Below, in pieces: positions 6,573 to 11,816 of a DNA stretch of 11,816 nt. The DNA comes from CAZPQV01 sp964588705 (GTDB lineage Bacteria; Bacteroidota; Bacteroidia; Flavobacteriales; Weeksellaceae): contig CAZPQV010000063.1 of the NCBI GenBank assembly GCA_964588705.1, positions 1-11,816 of the forward strand, written 5' to 3'. The notes beneath the pieces are model-generated. The model had not been told where the DNA came from and ran no database searches. It was given only the letters and a program-made list of their open reading frames with translations. Each line of letters starts with the position of its first letter. The first letter of the stretch is position 1. The position numbers and the translations under genes are program-made.

Positions 6573-6676
6573 TTATCCTCAACATTTGCCTCAACCTCAA
6601 CCTTAACCTTAACCTTAACCTTAGTCTTAACCTTAACCTTAACCTTAGCCTTAACCTTAACCTTAACCTTAACCTT
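6569..6676 (+). repeat. 18-unit AACCTT hexamer array
   Basis: Eighteen consecutive hexamers in strict register: 12 are exactly AACCTT and six are variants (ATCCTC, AACATT, TGCCTC, AACCTC, AGTCTT, AGCCTT). Variants cluster at the left end, while the right end is a pure run of four. The array stops 18 nt before the start codon of the FMN reductase gene, so copy-number change would alter the distance to any upstream promoter. Confidence -1.
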
Positions 6677-6694
6677 AAATAAATTAAAAAAATT

Positions 6695-7231
6695 ATGAAA
6701 ATACTTGCTTTTGCAGGATCTATCTCGTCGGATTCGATTAACAAAAAACTGGTAAAATTTGTTCTTTCCAAGTTTGAAGATGCCGATGTTGATTTGGTAG
6801 ATTTAAATGAGTACGAGATGCCGTTATTCAGCACTGACCGCGAAAAAGAAATCGGTGTTCATCCTTTGGCGCAGAAATTTGCAGATAAAATTGATGCATC
6901 AGATTTAATTATTATGTCACTGGCTGAGTATAATTCAGCTTATACAGCGGCTTTTAAAAATGTATTCGATTGGGTTTCAAGAATCAAAGAACGTAAACAT
7001 TTTGGCGACAAACCGGTTTTCTTACTGTCAACAGCTCCGGGCGCCGGCGGTGGAAAAAATGTTTCTGAAGTGTTTATGAAACGTGCACCTTTCAGCGGAG
7101 CGAATGTGCTTACGAATTTCGTCTTGCCAAAATTCAAAGAAACTTTTGAAGAGGGAACAGGCGTGATTGATGAAGAGAAAAAAGCCGAATTAGAAGAAAA
7201 AATTGAACTTGTGAAATCGCACTTTAGTTAA
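6695..7231 (+). CDS. NADPH-dependent FMN reductase family protein
   Basis: A 178-residue flavodoxin-fold reductase of the NADPH-dependent FMN reductase family (chromate, quinone or azo reductases). It would bind FMN and reduce it or quinone-like acceptors with NAD(P)H in the cytoplasm. Visible: the N-terminal beta strand and phosphate loop AGSISSDSINKKL (7-19), the flavin loop AEYNSAYTAAFKNVFDW (77-93), and STAPGAGGG (112-120), the third FMN-contacting loop. The length is typical. The start ATG 6695 puts the first strand at residues 3-7, as expected. Its immediate upstream DNA is the AACCTT array and I see no -7 box there, so expression may come from the pirin promoter by read-through. A strong terminator follows. 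Confidence -1.
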   Translation: MKILAFAGSISSDSINKKLVKFVLSKFEDADVDLVDLNEYEMPLFSTDREKEIGVHPLAQKFADKIDASDLIIMSLAEYNSAYTAAFKNVFDWVSRIKERKHFGDKPVFLLSTAPGAGGGKNVSEVFMKRAPFSGANVLTNFVLPKFKETFEEGTGVIDEEKKAELEEKIELVKSHFS

Positions 7232-7239
7232 TAGATCAT

Positions 7240-7274
7240 TTTGAATTTCCAGTCTTGAATTTTTGCTAGTTTTG
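7240..7274 (+). promoter_or_regulatory. Possible orphan promoter before the bidirectional terminator
   Basis: TTTG (7240-7243), 23 nt, then TAGTTTTG (7267-7274) fits the Bacteroidota promoter pattern. Any transcript would start near 7281 and meet the terminator at once. An 8-bp inverted repeat GTCTTGAA / TTCAAGAC (7252-7259, 7276-7283) overlaps it. It may be vestigial or coincidental in AT-rich DNA. Confidence -1.
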
Positions 7275-7288
7275 TTTCAAGACAAAAG

Positions 7289-7328
7289 TAATAATAAAGC
7301 GTGCCGTTTTTGGCACGCTTTATTATTA
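7289..7328. terminator. Bidirectional terminator, 17-bp perfect stem
   Basis: The stem TAATAATAAAGCGTGCC (7289-7305) is perfectly complementary to 7312-7328, with a 6-nt loop GTTTTT. The A/T-rich base of the stem gives U-rich 3' tails in both directions. It lies between two convergent genes, 57 nt after the FMN reductase stop and 14 nt after the DUF808 stop codon, and probably serves both. Confidence -1.
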
Positions 7329-7342
7329 AAGATAACTGAAAA

Positions 7343-8209
7343 TTAAACTTTCTTAAACGAAGCAAAAACCTTTTTTAGCATCATAAATACCGGCACCATA
7401 ATCAGTCCGGCAACAATTCCATACATAGCTTGTTTTAACATTGACGGAACATTTGGTAACAGATGATGCAGATAATCAATGTTGTGATCGAAAATTCCTC
7501 CGGCAACCAAAATTAAAGCGATGGTTCCGATAACGCCCAAACCTTTAATCACCCAAGGCAATGCTTTTACCAGAAATTCACCTAAAGTATGCAGAAATCC
7601 TTTTTCACCGGATTTTTTAATCAGTCCGTAGCCGGCATCGTCCATCCTTACAATTAGCGCTACAATTCCGTAAACCCCAATTGTTGCGATAATGGCGACA
7701 ATGGAAACGGTAATAATTTGTATCGTCATAGGCTCGGCAAGCACTGTACCCAAAGCAATAATTACAATTTCAATGGAAAGGATAAAGTCCGTTGTAATGG
7801 CCGATTTTATCTTTTTCTTTTCGGCATCGGGATCTTCTTTTACTTCCTCAATCACTTCTTCGCCTTTCTTCTCACGGTGGAAAATAAATTCAATCACTTT
7901 TTCAACACCTTCGTAAGCAAGGTAAAGTCCACCAATTACAAGAATGATTTTAATTGCTGGAGGAAAAAGCCATTGCAGAAGAAAAGCAATCGGAACAATA
8001 ATCAGTTTATTGATGAAAGAACCTTTCATAATCGCCATCAGCACCGGAATTTCTCTTGAAGAAAGAAAACCTGTCGCTTTTTCGGCATTTACCGCAAGGT
8101 CGTCGCCAAGAATTCCTGCCGTCTGTTTGGTTGCAATTTTGGAAGTAACAGCCACATCGTCCATCAATGCAGCGATATCGTCGAGGATAGCAAAAAATCC
8201 TGAAGCCAT
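7343..8209 (-). CDS. DUF808/YedI family inner-membrane protein
   Basis: A 288-residue membrane protein of the DUF808 family (E. coli YedI, about 305). The conserved N-terminus FAILDDIAALMDDVAVTSK, TKQTAGILGDDLAVNA and SREIPV with KGSFINK all match the family. Hydrophobic segments lie at about 67-100, 142-190, 215-240 and 260-280, with a charged loop rich in Glu and Lys at about 112-135. Its function is unknown. The start at 8209 places the family signature right at the N-terminus, and a promoter pattern lies just upstream on this strand. It is convergent with the FMN reductase gene and divergent from the purine genes. Confidence -1.
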   Translation of the reverse strand: MASGFFAILDDIAALMDDVAVTSKIATKQTAGILGDDLAVNAEKATGFLSSREIPVLMAIMKGSFINKLIIVPIAFLLQWLFPPAIKIILVIGGLYLAYEGVEKVIEFIFHREKKGEEVIEEVKEDPDAEKKKIKSAITTDFILSIEIVIIALGTVLAEPMTIQIITVSIVAIIATIGVYGIVALIVRMDDAGYGLIKKSGEKGFLHTLGEFLVKALPWVIKGLGVIGTIALILVAGGIFDHNIDYLHHLLPNVPSMLKQAMYGIVAGLIMVPVFMMLKKVFASFKKV

Positions 8210-8229
8210 AGTTTATTTATTTGTTGCAG

Positions 8230-8264
8230 CAAAAGTAATTATTTCAGTTGAAACGGCTTTCAAA
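8230..8264 (-). promoter_or_regulatory. Putative promoter of the DUF808 gene
   Basis: Read on the minus strand, TTTG (8261-8264), 23 nt, then TACTTTTG (8230-8237) fits the Bacteroidota -33/-7 pattern. The expected transcript start near 8223 leaves a leader of about 14 nt before the start codon at 8209. Confidence -1.
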
Positions 8265-8274
8265 TGTTTATAAT

Positions 8275-8311
8275 TTTGATTTTCAAAACTCATTAAAAAT
8301 TGCTAATTTCG
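8275..8311 (+). promoter_or_regulatory. Possible promoter of small unit upstream of purM
   Basis: TAATTTCG (8304-8311) resembles the -7 box TAnnTTTG with one inserted base change, and a TTTG at 8275-8278 lies 25 nt upstream, a rather long spacing. It is back-to-back with the DUF808 promoter. Transcription would start near 8318. Confidence -1.
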
Positions 8312-8332
8312 CAAAACTGAATTTTAAGAAAA

Positions 8333-8407
8333 ATGACAACGCAGAAACCATTTTCAAGAAAGGAATATTTCCAACATTTTGGGAACGGAAACTGCGCCAC
8401 AAAATAA
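8333..8407 (+). CDS. Possible 24-residue peptide
   Basis: ATG 8333 opens a 24-codon frame beginning MTTQKPFSRKEY and ending FGNGNCATK, closed by TAA at 8405-8407, just before a terminator. The peptide is basic and aromatic, with no hydrophobic segment, and resembles nothing I can name. It is not an obvious attenuator peptide, as no amino acid is repeated in a run. Its placement between promoter and terminator is the only support; it may equally be chance within a small RNA. Confidence -1.
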   Translation: MTTQKPFSRKEYFQHFGNGNCATK

Positions 8408-8412
8408 TACTG

Positions 8413-8443
8413 AGCCGACGTCTGCAAGATTGTCGGCTTTTTT
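8413..8443 (+). terminator. Rho-independent terminator upstream of purM
   Basis: AGCCGAC (8413-8419) pairs perfectly with GTCGGCT (8432-8438) around a 12-nt loop, followed by six Ts (8438-8443). It lies 6 nt after the stop of the 24-codon ORF. The nearest real gene ending upstream in this direction is beyond the DUF808 gene, so it must end a short transcript that starts in this spacer. Confidence -1.
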
Positions 8444-8459
8444 GATTATAATAATTTAG

Positions 8460-8616
8460 TTAAACCACAATAGACACAAAAGAATAAAGTTAAAATGATG
8501 ACGCGATAAAAGTTCACAAATTGAAATCAAAGATTTCAAGGTTTTTGTTTGCTTTATTGACGCTGATTTTTCACTTGTTTTTGGTAAAAAAAAACTTTTG
8601 ATTCTTTTGTGGTTAA
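8460..8616. repeat. 157-nt imperfect palindrome upstream of purM
   Basis: The ends TTAAACCACAATAG (8460-8473) and CTTTTGTGGTTAA (8604-8616) are near-complementary. The centre is a perfect 8-bp hairpin, TTGAAATC AAA GATTTCAA (8521-8539). Between, ACAAA and ATAAA blocks of the left arm face TTTGT and TTTAT blocks of the right arm. The element could fold into one long bulged hairpin in RNA or single-stranded DNA. Its ends resemble the CACAGAG and CACAAAAG spacers elsewhere in the window. There is no coding capacity, so if mobile it would be non-autonomous. Confidence -1.
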
Positions 8617-8648
8617 AGAAAATATAATAAAAAAGATTAAAAGTAAAA

Positions 8649-9638
8649 ATGAGCAATACTTATAAATCCGCCGGAGTAGACAAAGAAGAAGGCTACAAAA
8701 CCGTTGATAAAATTAAATCTGCCGTTGCAGAAACCCACAACAAAAATGTACTGAACAACCTTGGAAGTTTTGGCGCGTTTTATGAAATCGGTGGCTACAA
8801 AAATCCGGTTTTGGTTTCAGGTACTGATGGCGTTGGAACCAAACTGAAAGTCGCTTTAGACACTAAAAATTATGATTCTATCGGGATCGACTGTTTCGCG
8901 ATGTGCGCCAACGATATTGTTTGTCACGGTGCAAAACCATTATTCTTCCTAGATTATTTGGCGTGTGGAAAACTGGATGCTGATGTTGCCGCAGAAATTG
9001 TAATGGGAATGGTGAAAGCTTGCAAAGACAACGAGTGCGCATTAATCGGTGGCGAAACTGCTGAAATGCCTGGGATGTATCAACCCGGAGATTATGATGT
9101 TGCAGGTTTTTGCGTGGGAATTGTAGAAAAAGATCAGGTGATTGACGGTTCCAAAATCAAGAAAGGAGATAAAATTTTTGCTTTACCAAGTTCTGGTTTT
9201 CACAGCAACGGATTTTCTTTGGTTAGAAAAATCTTCCCGGATTTCAATGAAGAATTTGAAGGAAAACCGATTCATGAAACATTATTGGTTCCTACAAAAC
9301 TGTATTATCAGGACATCAAAAAACTGATGGATAATGTTGAAATCAGCGGTATTGCGCATATTACAGGTGGCGGATTGATTGAAAACGTTCCGAGAATTAT
9401 TCCGAACGGACTATGCGCAACGATCAATGAAAAAGATATTAAAGTGCCAAGTGTGATGCTCGAACTTGAAAAACGCGGAAATATCGACCGAATGGAAATG
9501 CACGGAACATTTAATATGGGTGTCGGAATGACGGTGGTGGTTGATGAAAAATATGTTGAAAAATGTCTTGAACTGATTCCTGATGCCTATGTTATCGGGG
9601 AAATTACAGAAGGTTCAGAAAAAATAGAATTAATGTAA
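8649..9638 (+). CDS. purM: Phosphoribosylformylglycinamidine cyclo-ligase (AIR synthetase)
   Basis: A 329-residue cytoplasmic enzyme that closes the imidazole ring: FGAM plus ATP gives AIR, the fifth step of de novo purine synthesis. Diagnostic motifs appear in order: SGTDGVGTKLK (57-67), the MCANDIVCHGAKPLFFLDY block (85-103), IGGETAEMPGMY (133-144), and PSSGFHSNG (180-188) near the start of the ATP-binding C-terminal domain. The N-terminus SNTYKSAGVD is typical and fixes the start at 8649. The length is slightly below the 345 of E. coli. It is first of three purine genes in a row (purM, purN, purH). The 63-nt gap to purN is made entirely of 8-mer repeats. Confidence -1.
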   Translation: MSNTYKSAGVDKEEGYKTVDKIKSAVAETHNKNVLNNLGSFGAFYEIGGYKNPVLVSGTDGVGTKLKVALDTKNYDSIGIDCFAMCANDIVCHGAKPLFFLDYLACGKLDADVAAEIVMGMVKACKDNECALIGGETAEMPGMYQPGDYDVAGFCVGIVEKDQVIDGSKIKKGDKIFALPSSGFHSNGFSLVRKIFPDFNEEFEGKPIHETLLVPTKLYYQDIKKLMDNVEISGIAHITGGGLIENVPRIIPNGLCATINEKDIKVPSVMLELEKRGNIDRMEMHGTFNMGVGMTVVVDEKYVEKCLELIPDAYVIGEITEGSEKIELM

Positions 9639-9701
9639 CAGTTTGCCAATTTAACAATGTATCAATATTGTTACACTGTTAGATTGTTCCATTGATAAAT
9701 T
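9637..9701. repeat. 8-mer palindromic tandem repeat filling the purM-purN gap
   Basis: The whole gap parses into 8-nt units. The left arm holds four units near ANCAATNT (9637-9644, 9645-9652, 9653-9660, 9661-9668). After one T come four units near GTTNNATT (GTTACACT 9670-9677, GTTAGATT 9678-9685, GTTCCATT 9686-9693, GATAAATT 9694-9701). The arms meet at the palindrome CAATATTG (9663-9670) and are roughly complementary. The left arm overlaps the purM stop codon and the right arm abuts the purN ATG. Confidence -1.
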
Positions 9702-10271
9702 ATGAAAAACATCGTTGTTTTAGTCAGTGGTTCCGGAACCAATCTACAAAGAATTTTAGACTGCATCGAAAGTGGTGAAATCTCCAATGCAAAAGTTTCG
9801 CTGGTTGTTGCTGATCGTGAATGTTATGGCCTTCAGCGTGCGGAAAATGCCGGAATTGAAAACCATTTGATTAAACGCGGAAAATCGTTTTCTGAAAAAA
9901 TAGAAAATATTCTTCCTGAAAAAGTAGATTTAATTGTTCTGGCGGGATTTCTTTCGATTTTAAGTGAAGAATTCTGCAAGAAATATGAAGGGAAAATCAT
10001 CAATATTCATCCTGCTTTGCTGCCGAAATATGGCGGTTTCGGAATGTGGGGAATGTATGTCCACAATGCGGTCATTGAAGCCGGAGAAAAAGAAAGCGGT
10101 GCCACAGTTCATTTTGTAACATCCGGAATTGATGAAGGTGAAATTATACTTCAGGGAAAAGTAGCGGTAGATGAAAATGATACACCTGAAACGTTAGCGA
10201 AAAAAGTTCACGAAGTGGAATATGAAATTTTCCCGAGGGCGATTGAGAAAATCTTAAGAAAAAATATTTAG
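9702..10271 (+). CDS. purN: Phosphoribosylglycinamide formyltransferase (GAR transformylase 1)
   Basis: A 189-residue enzyme that transfers the formyl group from 10-formyl-THF to GAR, the third step of purine synthesis. The N-terminal VLVSGSGTNLQ (residues 7-17) is the phosphate-binding loop of the family. The catalytic triad is present: Asn101 and His103 in INIHPALLPKY, and Asp144 in GIDEGEI, matching Asn106, His108 and Asp144 of E. coli. Between them, GGFGMWGMYVH is about five residues longer than the E. coli loop PGLHTH, a form I recall as usual in Bacteroidota. The ATG at 9702 directly follows the last 8-mer repeat. The 89-nt gap to purH carries a 9-mer repeat and no terminator, so co-transcription with purH is plausible. 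Confidence -1.
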   Translation: MKNIVVLVSGSGTNLQRILDCIESGEISNAKVSLVVADRECYGLQRAENAGIENHLIKRGKSFSEKIENILPEKVDLIVLAGFLSILSEEFCKKYEGKIINIHPALLPKYGGFGMWGMYVHNAVIEAGEKESGATVHFVTSGIDEGEIILQGKVAVDENDTPETLAKKVHEVEYEIFPRAIEKILRKNI

Positions 10272-10296
10272 GAAAAATATCAGGATTTTAAAAAAT

Positions 10297-10332
10297 CTCT
10301 GTGTCCTCTGTGCTTACTTTGTGCACTCTGTG
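10297..10332 (-). repeat. 9-mer CTCTGTG array, inverted copy 2
   Basis: Four strict 9-nt units: CTCTGTGTC (10297-10305), CTCTGTGCT (10306-10314), TACTTTGTG (10315-10323), CACTCTGTG (10324-10332). Its reverse complement is nearly the same as 5491-5527. It lies between the purN stop and the purH start; 28 A/T-rich bases separate it from the purH ATG. Confidence -1.
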
Positions 10333-10360
10333 TTTAATAAAATAAAAAGTAAAAAATAAA

Positions 10361-11816
10361 ATGTCAAAGAAAAGAGCATTAATCAGTGTTTCCAATAAAA
10401 GCGGATTAACCGATTTCGCTAAATTTTTAGAAAGCAACAACTACGAACTCATCTCAACCGGTGGGACATTCAAGCATTTGAAGGATGCCGGACTGAACCC
10501 GATCCAAATTGATGAAGTCACCAACTTCCCTGAAATGCTGGACGGAAGAGTGAAAACCCTTCACCCAAAAGTTCACGGTGGATTATTGGCGGTGCGTTCC
10601 AACGAAGAGCATATGAAAACCGTTCAGGAACATGAAATCGGATTAATCGATATGGTCATCGTGAACCTGTATCCGTTTTTCGAAAATGTGAACAAAGATA
10701 TTTCTTTGGCCGAAAAAGTTGAGTTCATCGATATTGGCGGACCATCAATGTTGCGTTCTGCAGCCAAGAATTTCGATTCTGTTGCGGTGATTACTGATGT
10801 TGAAGATTATGTAAAGGTGCAGCAGGAAATGTCAGAAAACGGAAATACAACTATAGAAACCCGTAAAAAACTGGCAGGAAAAGTATTTAACTTAACTTCT
10901 GCTTATGATGCTGCCATTTCAAGAATGCTTCTGGATGAAGAATATCCAACGTATCTGAGCGCATCTTACAAGAAAGTTTCAGATTTAAGATATGGTGAAA
11001 ACCCGCATCAGTCTGCGGCGTATTATGCTTCCACTTTTGAGAATGGAGCCATGAAAGATTTCGAGCAGTTGGGCGGAAAAGAACTTTCTTTCAACAACCT
11101 TCGCGATATGGATTTGTGCTGGAAAGTGTTTCAGGAATTCAAAGACGAAATGGCTTGCTGCGCTGTGAAACATTCCACGCCTTGCGGTGTTGCGATTGGA
11201 TCAACGGCTTTGGAAACTTATCAAAAAACATTCGAATGCGATCCGGTTTCTATTTTTGGCGGAATCATCGCAATGAATTACAAAATTGATGCTGCAACGG
11301 CGGAAGAACTCAATAAAACTTTCCTTGAAATCGTAATGGCACCTGATTTTGATGAAGATGCTTTAACCATTTTAAACCAGAAGAAAAATTTAAGAATTAT
11401 CAAAATCAAAAATCCGGTTTCAGATAAACAGACCTGGGTGAAAATTGATGGCGGAATTCTAGTTCAGGATAACGATTCCAAGTTTTCCGAAGACATCAAA
11501 ACAGTAACCGTTTTCAAGCCTTCTGAAGAGCAAAAGAAAGCGTTAATGTTCTCTCAGAGAGTAGTGAAATATGTAAAATCAAACGCCATCGTGGTGTCCA
11601 ACGGAATTCAGGCATTGGGAATCGGTGGAGGACAGGTAAATAGAATTTGGGCTACAGAGCAGGCGGTACAAAGGGCTAAAGAAAAATTTGAAGGCGATTT
11701 GGTTTTGGCTTCCGATGCGTTCTTCCCATTCCGCGATGTGGTTGATTTCTGTGCTCAAGAAGGTATCAAAGCCATCATTCAGCCGGGCGGAAGTATGCGC
11801 GATGAAGATTCCATAG
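10361..11816 (+). CDS. purH: Bifunctional AICAR transformylase/IMP cyclohydrolase (3' end outside window)
   Basis: The frame opens at ATG 10361 and stays open to the window end, giving 485 codons; the family is about 505-510, so only some 20 residues are missing. It catalyses the last two steps to IMP. The N-terminal MGS-like cyclohydrolase domain (about 1-195) shows ISVSNKSGLTDFAKFL (8-23), STGGT (32-36), KTLHPKVHGG (65-74) and DIGGPSMLRSAAKN (124-137). The transformylase domain shows RYGENPHQ (210-217), the catalytic Lys-His pair at 270-271 in VKHSTPCGVA, FGGIIAMN, and LASDAFFPFRD followed by QPGGSMRDED at the end. The usual KHxNPCG has Thr for Asn here, which may be lineage-typical. It is third in the purM-purN-purH run, consistent with one transcript. 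Confidence -1.
   Translation, partial: MSKKRALISVSNKSGLTDFAKFLESNNYELISTGGTFKHLKDAGLNPIQIDEVTNFPEMLDGRVKTLHPKVHGGLLAVRSNEEHMKTVQEHEIGLIDMVIVNLYPFFENVNKDISLAEKVEFIDIGGPSMLRSAAKNFDSVAVITDVEDYVKVQQEMSENGNTTIETRKKLAGKVFNLTSAYDAAISRMLLDEEYPTYLSASYKKVSDLRYGENPHQSAAYYASTFENGAMKDFEQLGGKELSFNNLRDMDLCWKVFQEFKDEMACCAVKHSTPCGVAIGSTALETYQKTFECDPVSIFGGIIAMNYKIDAATAEELNKTFLEIVMAPDFDEDALTILNQKKNLRIIKIKNPVSDKQTWVKIDGGILVQDNDSKFSEDIKTVTVFKPSEEQKKALMFSQRVVKYVKSNAIVVSNGIQALGIGGGQVNRIWATEQAVQRAKEKFEGDLVLASDAFFPFRDVVDFCAQEGIKAIIQPGGSMRDEDSI

Larger units (their letters stand above)
8318..8443 (+). ncRNA. Candidate small RNA or attenuator leader upstream of purM
   Basis: A putative promoter and a strong terminator bracket about 125 nt that contain only one short ORF. 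GCAGA at 8341-8345 is complementary to TCTGC in the terminator loop (8421-8425), which could allow an alternative fold. It could be an independent small RNA, a small peptide mRNA or a leader controlling read-through into purM, 206 nt beyond. It matches no riboswitch I recognise; the purine riboswitch core is not visible. The start is inferred. Confidence -1.
8210..8648. other. 439-nt spacer between DUF808 gene and purM
   Basis: Apart from a 24-codon ORF, no gene is evident. From left to right it holds the DUF808 promoter (-), a possible + promoter (8275-8311), a small transcribed unit ending in a terminator (8413-8443) and a 157-nt imperfect palindrome (8460-8616). The last 32 nt before purM are A-rich, with no clear -7 box. 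Confidence -1.

Noticed and set aside
6569..6676. Telomere-like hexamers suggesting a linear replicon end or eukaryotic DNA
   Set aside because: The array is internal, between bacterial genes on both sides, degenerate at one end, and the unit is not a standard telomere repeat.
6569..6676. CRISPR array
   Set aside because: Units are 6 nt with no spacers, and there are no cas genes.
6559..6834. 91-codon minus-strand frame with a long Leu-Arg dipeptide run
   Set aside because: It is the AACCTT array read on the opposite strand, where the hexamer gives a two-residue repeat, plus an antisense part of the FMN reductase gene.
7692..8273. Overlapping plus-strand frames of 74-113 codons opposite the DUF808 gene
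   Set aside because: They are antisense shadows of a clearly conserved membrane protein and match no family.
8318..8648. Purine (or PRPP/ZTP) riboswitch upstream of purM
   Set aside because: I cannot find the conserved cores of these riboswitches; only a simple terminator and a palindromic repeat are visible.

Overview
The window looks like a draft chromosomal scaffold from a Bacteroidota of class Flavobacteriia, most likely the Weeksellaceae (Chryseobacterium, Kaistella or Epilithonimonas type). The support is low GC with AT-rich spacers, TAnnTTTG-type -7 promoter boxes instead of clear Shine-Dalgarno sites, SusB- and SusA-like starch enzymes, and protein wording typical of that group. This placement comes from recalled protein families, not a search. 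A run of 10 Ns at 5156-5165 marks a scaffold join.

Layout. Positions 2-5066 (+) form a starch/maltodextrin block: the C-terminal half of a GH97 alpha-glucosidase (SusB type), a secreted GH13 cyclomaltodextrinase/neopullulanase-like enzyme, a small secreted SnoaL/NTF2-like protein, and an SLC45/sucrose-type MFS sugar transporter, closed by a good terminator. The two glycosidases would degrade malto-oligosaccharides in the periplasm and the transporter would carry glucose or maltose across the inner membrane. Positions 5120-8209 hold four unlinked housekeeping or stress genes: a DUF488/YeaO-like gene (-), broken by the N gap, a pirin (+), an NADPH-dependent FMN reductase (+) and a DUF808/YedI membrane protein (-). 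A 17-bp-stem bidirectional terminator separates the last two. Positions 8649-11816 (+) are the purine genes purM, purN and purH (purH runs off the end), catalysing AIR synthesis, GAR formylation and the last two steps to IMP.

The most striking feature is the spacers. Many gaps between genes are filled by short-unit (6-9 nt) degenerate tandem repeats, often arranged as two arms around a hairpin. Unit sequences differ completely from gap to gap while the layout recurs. Examples: a 7-mer at 3636-3663, a 9-mer at 5491-5527 with an inverted copy at 10297-10332, an 8-mer arm and 7-mer arm at 5605-5691, an 8-mer arm, perfect 14-bp inverted repeat and 18-unit hexamer array at 6491-6676, and an 8-mer palindrome filling the purM-purN gap. 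A longer 157-nt imperfect palindrome (8460-8616) lies before purM and a REP-like palindrome (1042-1122) lies before the GH13 gene. I see no transposase, CRISPR array, tRNA or rRNA.

A second candidate is a compact promoter - 24-codon ORF - terminator unit at 8275-8443, between the DUF808 gene and purM. It could be a small RNA, a small peptide gene or an attenuating leader for the purine genes.
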